DNA of 64,000 bases from Eleginops maclovinus (taxonomy: Eukaryota > Chordata > Actinopteri > Perciformes > Eleginopidae): contig NC_086368.1 in assembly GCF_036324505.1 (NCBI RefSeq), positions 248,001-312,000 on the forward strand, in the 5' to 3' direction. The stretch's first letter is position 1. Each line of letters starts with the position of its first letter. Under the pieces are notes generated by a model that saw only the letters and a program-made list of their open reading frames with translations, was not told the DNA's origin and did no database searches. Position numbers and translations under genes: made by a program. Of the stretch, positions 57,345-64,000 are shown piece by piece.

Positions 57345-57420
57345 TGCACCGAGTTGTCCGTCGCTTTGGATAAAAGCTTCTGCTAAATGACTGTAATGTA
57401 ATATAATGTAATGTAATGTC
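57345..57420 (+). repeat. SINE/L2 3' tail (GTCGCTTTGGATAAAAGC)
   Basis: GTCGCTTTGGATAAAAGC then TTCTGCTAAATGACTGTAAT and ATGTA repeats. This is a common 3' tail of fish retroposons; no body is found. Confidence 0.7.
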
Positions 57421-58840
57421 CCCTGTTGCTTTCCAATTTAGCTAGCTCTTATGGGGCAAATGCTAAAGCCATACCGATTATTACTCAATAAAAACATCCC
57501 GTATGAATGAATAGGTGGCTAGCTCAGCTCGTGTGGATAGTTTTGATTATTGCACGGTTATCTTGGCTAATTGCAGAATCTAGTAATCAGGCGCTTGATA
57601 ATGCAGGCAGGTATATTGGCAAAATACAAGTAAGAGAGAGTCTAAAACTGTTCGATTCCATCCCATCAACTTTCCTGCTGCTGCAACCTTAAATGCGATT
57701 TATTGACTTCCATGTAGCTTAAAAATAATGATTCAAGCATAATTTATGCAGACCATCTTGTGCATAATATCAGTTTACTATAGCACTTATAGTCGCCTCC
57801 TTCTATGTGAGTGAGCACTTTATTATGTCTTCAATACACTTGGGTAGAGTCACGCGTAATATTTAAAACGGACAGTCAGACATCTGTCTCGTTCACATTG
57901 TATCAGCCCACAACTCTGTCTCATGTCCGGTTATCTTAAAAATATCTTGCTGCCTCATCCCCTTACTTGTCACATATAAAAATACACATAACAGTGAGTT
58001 GTTGCCATTTGATTTGCGTTTTAATGATCTCATATACAGTATAAAGGGATAAAACAAAGTACTATACTTAAAAATGAAATGCTCTGTTTCCATCATTGAG
58101 TGTTTGTCTCAACACGTTCAGTTTTCTAATCACAACAAAAGTATAGCTTAAGGAAATGCTTCATGAGAATGTTATAACAAGGGAAAATATCTGAAAATGG
58201 CCAACTACACGTTGTTTGCATGTAACAAGATGTTTAGTTGTGAAATATTAATACAAGCTGGTTCAGTTAATAGTCCTTTTGTAAAAATCTCTTCTTACTA
58301 CATAGTTCTGAAATAAAGCCAGGGTATTAAGTACATGAATATTCTTATGGCATATTTAACCATTTTTCATTTTTACAAAAATATAATTTTTAAACACATG
58401 CATTGTACTAATAGGCTTCTGTATTTTACTGATAACTGAGTCAGCATCCAGCCGAACAATTTATTATAAACTACAGTTGCTACCGGTACTAGATCATCCA
58501 GTGTTGTCATAAGCTTCTTCACAATTACATCAAATGGAGTGATTATTTATGAACTTACTAAGTATCGAAAGTTACATCTGAAAACCAAGAGACTGATTTT
58601 AGATATTTAAAGAAAAAATAAATTGAAACAATGCTCCTTTTCTTCTTAGTTGAACATTTAGACCATAATGAAAGGTTTTGTCTTATTTAAACATGAAATA
58701 ACTGTGAAGATGCTTGGATACCAAATCCATAAACATCAAAGACTTTGAAAATCAATAGATGATTATTTATTTATTTGAGGTCACATTTAAGTTTTAATTT
58801 TATTCTACAGAGTTGCAGAGGTTTTCTGAAATGTCACAAG
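57421..58840. other. unassigned DNA before the G2E3-like pseudogene
   Basis: AT-rich with no recognised gene. The open frame at 57507-57692 has no known domain. Confidence 0.3.
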
Positions 58841-59974
58841 ATGGATGAGCTAAGTGACTACTTAAGGTCATGACATGTGCCTCAGGAAGACATACAGCGA
58901 ATGGAGCAGGAGAAGGTAGTTAGTATAGGAAATGCTTAATTTTGACAAATCACAAATAAAAAAAAACAAAGTTTGAAAGAGCTTTGTATATAATATCTCG
59001 TGCTGTAAATGCATTGTTATAATTTAATGCACTTGACCTAAGAATTCATGAAATATCATGAAAGAGGATAGTGGCATTGTAACTTTCCACACAGAAAGCA
59101 TCGCTGGGATGGAGTACTCAAGTCTTGAGGATACCTTGTCTTTCTCTCAGGAACTACCTTTTGAATCACCTTTGCCTCTTCTCACAGATATGTTGCAGGA
59201 ACAAGCCAATCAGAGAGAAAGACAGAAAAAAATTGTTGCTCTTCATCGTGGACAGATTCACAAATAACTTATTCAAGTGTTTTCTGAAGAAAGTATCATG
59301 GAGGGTCATGTTCACTTTCAAGTTATTCTTCCAGATGGAAAGCTTGAAAACGCTGTAGATGATGGAGGTGTTTTGAGGGATGTACTGTCAGAATTTTGGA
59401 ATGACTTCTATGAGCAGTGCACCATGGGAAATGGATTCAAAGTGCCATACCTACGTCACAATTTCGGTAAACAAGAATGGGAAAGTGTAGGCCGAATAAT
59501 CACATTTGGCTGGCAAAAGGAGAAGTACCTTCCTGTAAAACTTGCACCTGTACTTCTGGAGCAAGCTGTTTTGGGCTTTGTGAAGAGTAATCTTGTGGAC
59601 TGCTTTTTCAAGTATTTATCAGAGTCTGAGCGAGTGGTTTTTGAATCTTGTCACTCAGATTTTGAATGTGTTGACCACGAAGAATTGTTGGAAATCATGG
59701 ACATTCACAACTGCCGGAGATTCCAACAGCTGATAACATTGAGCAAATCTTGAGGGAGCTTGCTCACCAAAAACTGATTCAAGAGCCCGCTTTTGTGATT
59801 GAACAGTGGACCAACACACTTGCACCTGTTAGATCAGAGCTGAAAGGGATCTCAGCAGTCTATGAAGAGCTACAACCAACATCAAGGAAGATTATGAGGT
59901 GTATTATTTACCCCAGTACCCAGAATGCCCAGGAGAAACAAATTGTCAAGTATGTAAGTGCATACCTTAGAATT
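58841..59974 (+). pseudogene. G2E3-like HECT-type multi-copy family, broken
   Basis: Resembles fish proteins annotated as G2/M phase-specific E3 ubiquitin-protein ligase-like. First exon 58841-58915 (MDELSDYLRS, a TGA at 58871-58873, then HVPQEDIQRMEQEK) ends at a GT donor. The second part, 59058-59974, has ALHRGQIHK then a TAA (59265-59267), then VILPDGKLENAVDDGG, FWNDFYEQCTMGNGFK, PYLRHNFGKQEWESVGRI and FGWQKEKYLPVKLAPVLLEQ. A one-base frameshift near 59722 precedes LIQEPAFVIEQW and the end. The sequence stops being G2E3-like at about 59974 and runs directly into a BEL gag start. Several stops make it dead. Confidence 0.72.
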
Positions 59975-59994
59975 GAATTGGAGCTGGATACGTC

Positions 59995-61385
59995 ATGTCT
60001 GAGGAAAATGACCCCGGCAGCGCAGCTACGGATGACGCCCACAAGAGGGCAGTCAAACCAACAGAAAAGTCCGCGGAGGAGCGGTTGCATCACTTCATCA
60101 ATGCAAGGAGAGGTAAATTAAGGCAACTAACTGCAAAATCAAACGAAATGGAGCAGTTAATGGACAATGGTTGTAACTTAGAGGAAGTTAAATCAAGGAT
60201 TAACGTTTTCAAAACCACCTTTGAGGAGTTTAAAGAATGTAACTGTTCAGTTACACTTCATCTTAAGGAAGATGAAAAGGTTGCAGACCAAGACAGCTGG
60301 TTTAAACCTAAAACAGACAAGTTACAGGACTTTATTCGAACAACTGATATGTGGATTAAGGATGCTGAACTTTGCAAAGAAAAGTCTAGAGCATGTGACG
60401 ATGAGGTCACCCATATGGACAGTGTATCTGTAGTGACAAGTTCTAGTAGATCTGGCAGTGGACGCACTAGCTCATCATCTGCATCATCTACATCTGCTGC
60501 ACGCTTAAGGGAAGAAGCGAAGAGCAGCTGGAGGTCAAGGCAGCTACGCTTAAGCAGAAGCAGGCCTTAGCATTAAAGGAGGCACAGCTACAGGCTGAGA
60601 AAGAGGACTTGGAAATTAATACTGCCTTAGCGGTGACTAATGCTAAAATTAAAATTTATGAAGTATATGATGCCCAAGAAAAGGGTGATGCAATGAACAA
60701 GTATGTGGATGCTGCACACACACTAGACACTCCTGTAAAGAAGGAAGACATCCAAGAACGAGTAGGATATGGACATCCACTCAACACACACAGGCATGAA
60801 AACCCCCCAGATAGGTCATTCACAGCATTTGGCGCTAGACCTAAAATATCAAAGACAGAAGATTCAGGTGCAACAGTCATTGGGGTTCCTCAGCAACAAA
60901 GTGACACTGCAAAGGACATCTACAAAGTCATGAAACAGCAGAATGACATCACAGAGATGCTCGTGAAACATCAACAGTTGGCCCGTCTGCCACAGCAAGA
61001 TATTCCTGTTTTTTGTGGTGACCCACTTGACTTTAGGTCGTTCCTCAAAGCATTTGAGCACACAGTGGACTCCAGAACAGACAATAGTGCAGATAAGCTG
61101 TACTTTTTGGAACAATATACAAGAGGGGAGCCACGAGACCTTGTCAAAAGCTGTCAGCATATGCCTCCAAGTCGTGGTTTCCAGAAAGCCATGCACCTTT
61201 TGGAAGATCGCTATGGCAACGCACTGAAAATTGCTACTGCACTAATGGACAGAGTTTTCAAGTGGCCGCAGATAAAATCTGAGGACGCACTGGCACTCAA
61301 CAACTTTTCCCTCTTCCTTTTAAGTTGCCGTAATGCCTTGGAAGATGTGGTCTACATGGACGAGTTGGATAATGCAAAAATATGA
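59995..61385 (+). pseudogene. BEL/Pao gag-type capsid protein, frameshifted
   Basis: MSEENDPGSAATDDAHKRAV opens a 191-codon frame. It includes an N-terminal helical region (EERLHHFINARRGKLRQLTA), a serine-rich stretch near 60435-60510 and a charged region. Near 60530 the frame changes; the next frame (60609-61385) has a helix-rich segment (DLEINTALAVTNAKIKIYEV), then the capsid-like PVFCGDPLDFRSFLKAFEHT and MHLLEDRYGNALKIATAL. One base is missing near 61380 before the next frame. The split is described only, not repaired. Confidence 0.8.
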
Positions 61386-64000
61386 GAGTTATCGTCTCAA
61401 AGTTGCCCCATAAATTCAGGGAAAGGTGGAGATCACTGGCCTTTGAGATCCAGGAAAAGTACCAAAGGAGAGTCAGATTCACAGACCTGGTCGACTTTGT
61501 GGATAGACAGGCAAAGATCATCGCAGACCCTCTCTTTGGAGACTTACTGGGCTCTACAGCCGAAACAAAGGAAAGGAAAGTGTCTCAGATGGAAAGAAAG
61601 GCCAAGAATGAAAGGATTAAAGGAAGCAGCTTTGCTACTAACGTGGTCACATCGAAACAGGATGAAAATGACAAGGCAAAGACAGTAGTTAACAGGACGT
61701 CAAACAATGTTGCCTTAAATAAGCCATGTTTGTTCTGCAAAGGAAATCACACACTAGTTGAGTGCCACCAGATTGCAGAAATACCTCACAAAGACAAGCT
61801 AGACTTCATAAGGAAGGCTGCTCTCTGTTTTGGATGCCTATTTAAAGGGCACATAAGTAAGGATTGTAAAAGGAAAATAACATGCCAAACATGTTCAGAA
61901 AAACACCCAAGCATGTTACACATCCACAGAAAGGAGGATGTTTCCAAGCAGGCAGGTGCAGAAAGGCTTCAGGAGAACAGGTCAGACCAGACAGTAGTTT
62001 CCAGTGCTCTGGTAAGCCTAAATCAGGAGGCAACTACCTGTGAAGGGGCTGGAGATAAGTGTGTTCTTGCTATTCTTCCGGTCTTCATCAAAGCAAAGAA
62101 AGGCAACAAAATTGTGGAAACTTACGCCTTCGTGGACCCCGGGAGCTCAGCAACATTTTGCACAGACTCTTTAGCAAGGCAGCTGAATCTTCAGGGGAAA
62201 GGAACTGAACTTGTCTTGACTACAATGAGCTCAACTAAACAAGTGAAAAGTTGCCTTCTCAGAGACTTGGAGGTCAGTGGACTTGAGGAAGATAACTTCA
62301 TCAGCCTGCAAAAAGTTTTCACCCAAAAGAGCATCCCAGTAACAAAGGAGCACATTCCCCTTCAGAAGGACATTGAAAAATGGCCGCACCTTCAGGAAGT
62401 GAAACTGCCATACATTGCTGCTGAAATAGGGCTCCTTATTGGTAACGATGTGCATGAGGCATTGGAGCCATGGAAAGTCATACACAGCCAAAACAACGGC
62501 CCATATGCTGTGAAGACAGTTCTTGGCTGGACTGTTAATGGCCCACTTAAAGAACACATACACAGTGGGTTTGAGGACAATGAACAGTATCAAGTCGCAG
62601 TCAATCGGATAGCAATGGAACCAGTGGAAAAACTGCTCATACAGCAGTACAATGCCGACTTTCCTGAGCATGGCTGCAGTGACAAACTGGAAATGTCACA
62701 AGAAGACAAAAGGTTTATCAGCTCTGTGTCCAGCTCAGTCCATCATGCTGAAGGACATTATTATGTCAACCTCCCCACGAAAAAGGCAGTGGTCAGTTTG
62801 CCAAACAACAGAAGTGCTGCTGTGCAGCGGGCGTTACATCTGAAGAAGAGGCTCAGCAAGAACCATGAATTCCACCGGGAATACACAGACTGTGTCAGTG
62901 AGCTGTTAAAAAAGGAATATGCAGTCAAGGTGCCAGAAACACAGCTGACCCGACAGGATGGGAGAGTGTGGTACATCCCACACCACGGTGTGTACCACCT
63001 ACAAAAGAAGAAACTCCGTGTGGTCTTTGACTGCGCTGCCAGTTTTCAGGGAACTTCACTTAACAAAGAGCTGCTTCAGGGTCCAGACCTCACAAGCTCC
63101 CTCATCGGCGTGCTGACACGTTTTAGACAGGCGCGTGTTGCAATGATGGCAGATGTCGAAGCCATGTACCATCAAGTGAGAGTTCCAGAAGAGGACACAG
63201 ACCTCCTTCGCTTCTTGTGGTGGCCAGAAGGAGATCTGACACAGGAAATGGTGGAGTACAAAATGGTTGTTCATCTTTTCGGCGCCACCTCATCTGCAAG
63301 CTGCGCCAACTTTGCTTTAAGGAGGACAGCAGAAGAGAACAGATCTGCAGCATCACCTGAACTTGTAGACACACTTCTCAGGAATTTTTACGTTGACGAC
63401 TGTTTGAGGTCAGTCAGCAGCAACTCTGAAGCCATTGCCCTGAGCAAAGACATCATGTCCTTGTGTGCTTTAGGAGGCTTTCATCTCACTAAATGGACAA
63501 GCAATAGCCGTGCACTCTTAACCGCTATTCCAGAAAGTGAGAGAGCCAAGGAGGTTAAGGTCTTAGATCTGACTAAAGACGCTCTTCCTGTTGAAAGGGC
63601 GCTAGGTGTGCTCTGGTGTATAGAGTCAGACTGTTTCAAGTTCAGAGTCAATGTCAGCAAGAAAGAAGTCACAAGAAGAGGAGTCTTATCGGTTGTAAGC
63701 TCTATATGACCCTCTAGGTTTCCTTGCTCCAATTGTGCTCCCAGCTAAATTCTTTCTGCAACAACTATGCAAGGAAAAACTTACATGGGATGAGGAAATT
63801 CCTGACAGGCTTGCACAATATTGGAGCACTTGGATGGGCCAACTGCCACAGCTTTCCAACTTCCAAGTTAGGAGATGCATTAAGCCTGAAGGATTTGGAT
63901 CTATTTTGACTGCGCAGCTACACCATTTCTCTGATGCCAGCGAGAGTGGCTATGGATCGGTGTCATTCCTGAAGCTGACGAACAGTGAAGGCCGTGTGCA
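61382..64000 (+). pseudogene. BEL/Pao pol: zinc knuckles, protease, reverse transcriptase, RNase H start
   Basis: A 775-codon frame (61382-63709). It carries three zinc-knuckle-like motifs: CLFCKGNHTLVEC (about residues 116-128), CFGCLFKGHISKDC (about 149-162) and CQTCSEKHPSMLH. A protease segment has YAFVDPGSSATF (about 248-260), with DPG instead of the usual DSG/DTG, as in many BEL proteins. The reverse transcriptase has VVFDCAASFQGTSLN, MMADVEAMYHQVRV and FYVDDC (about 669; the YVDD active site). A stop at 63707-63709 is caused by a frameshift, and the following frame carries an RNase-H-like HHFSDASESGYGSVSF near 63921. The element is cut by the window end. Confidence 0.88.

Larger units (their letters stand above)
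59975..64000 (+). mobile_element. BEL/Pao retroelement gag-pol, running off the window
   Basis: Begins 20 bp before the gag ATG at 59995 and continues past the window end. The order is gag, zinc knuckles, aspartic protease, reverse transcriptase, start of RNase H. At least three frame changes are present, so this copy is dead or needs frameshifting. The 5' LTR and leader at 48370-50094 may belong to it, about 10 kb upstream. Confidence 0.88.

Overview
This is vertebrate genomic DNA, almost certainly from a teleost fish. The evidence is a four-exon wnt7a gene on the minus strand with short fish-like introns, CA microsatellites, tRNA-derived SINEs, and transposon and gene families typical of bony fish (hAT, Tc1, CACTA/EnSpm, L1, BEL/Pao, SAMD3-like, G2E3-like and integrase-core families). 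There is no sign of bacterial or plasmid DNA. Family names rest on recalled similarity, because no search could be run.

Layout. 1-2.2 kb: broken minus-strand copy A of an integrase-core family. 2.3-8.8 kb: a decayed L1 with an intact-looking hAT (3719-6602, perfect 8-bp target duplication) inserted between its ORF1 and ORF2, then a fragment of a second hAT. 9.34-9.78 kb: a solo LTR. 9.8-17.9 kb: an island almost free of transposons that holds wnt7a (coding exons 13730-14209, 15388-15659, 16860-17086 and 17216-17286, minus strand; 349 residues; no breaks). 17.9-20.8 kb: a decayed hAT. 21.9-22.3 kb: a Tc1 fragment. 22.8-27.2 kb: broken copy B of the integrase-core family, interrupted by a SINE-like tail. 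27.3-28.1 kb: a tRNA-SINE and an exon of a YqaJ/SWIM-like family. 29.38-36.35 kb: a region framed by inverted CACTG-type termini that contains four clean SAMD3-like exons and a nested near-intact hAT. 36.7-47.2 kb: partial hAT elements, a SINE, a minisatellite and a CACTA transposase fragment. 48.4-64 kb: an LTR with primer-binding site and leader, then about 10 kb of nested insertions (hAT, Tc1, L1, hAT, a G2E3-like pseudogene), then BEL/Pao gag and pol running off the window end.

The only gene that looks like a conserved, functional host gene is wnt7a, a secreted Wnt signalling ligand. Almost everything else is mobile DNA in several age layers, with order readable from target-site duplications and nesting. 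The most interesting items are the TIR-framed SAMD3-like segment, the intact hAT at 3.7-6.6 kb, and the clustering of several multi-copy gene-like families (integrase-core, SAMD3-like, G2E3-like, YqaJ-like) inside transposon-rich DNA.
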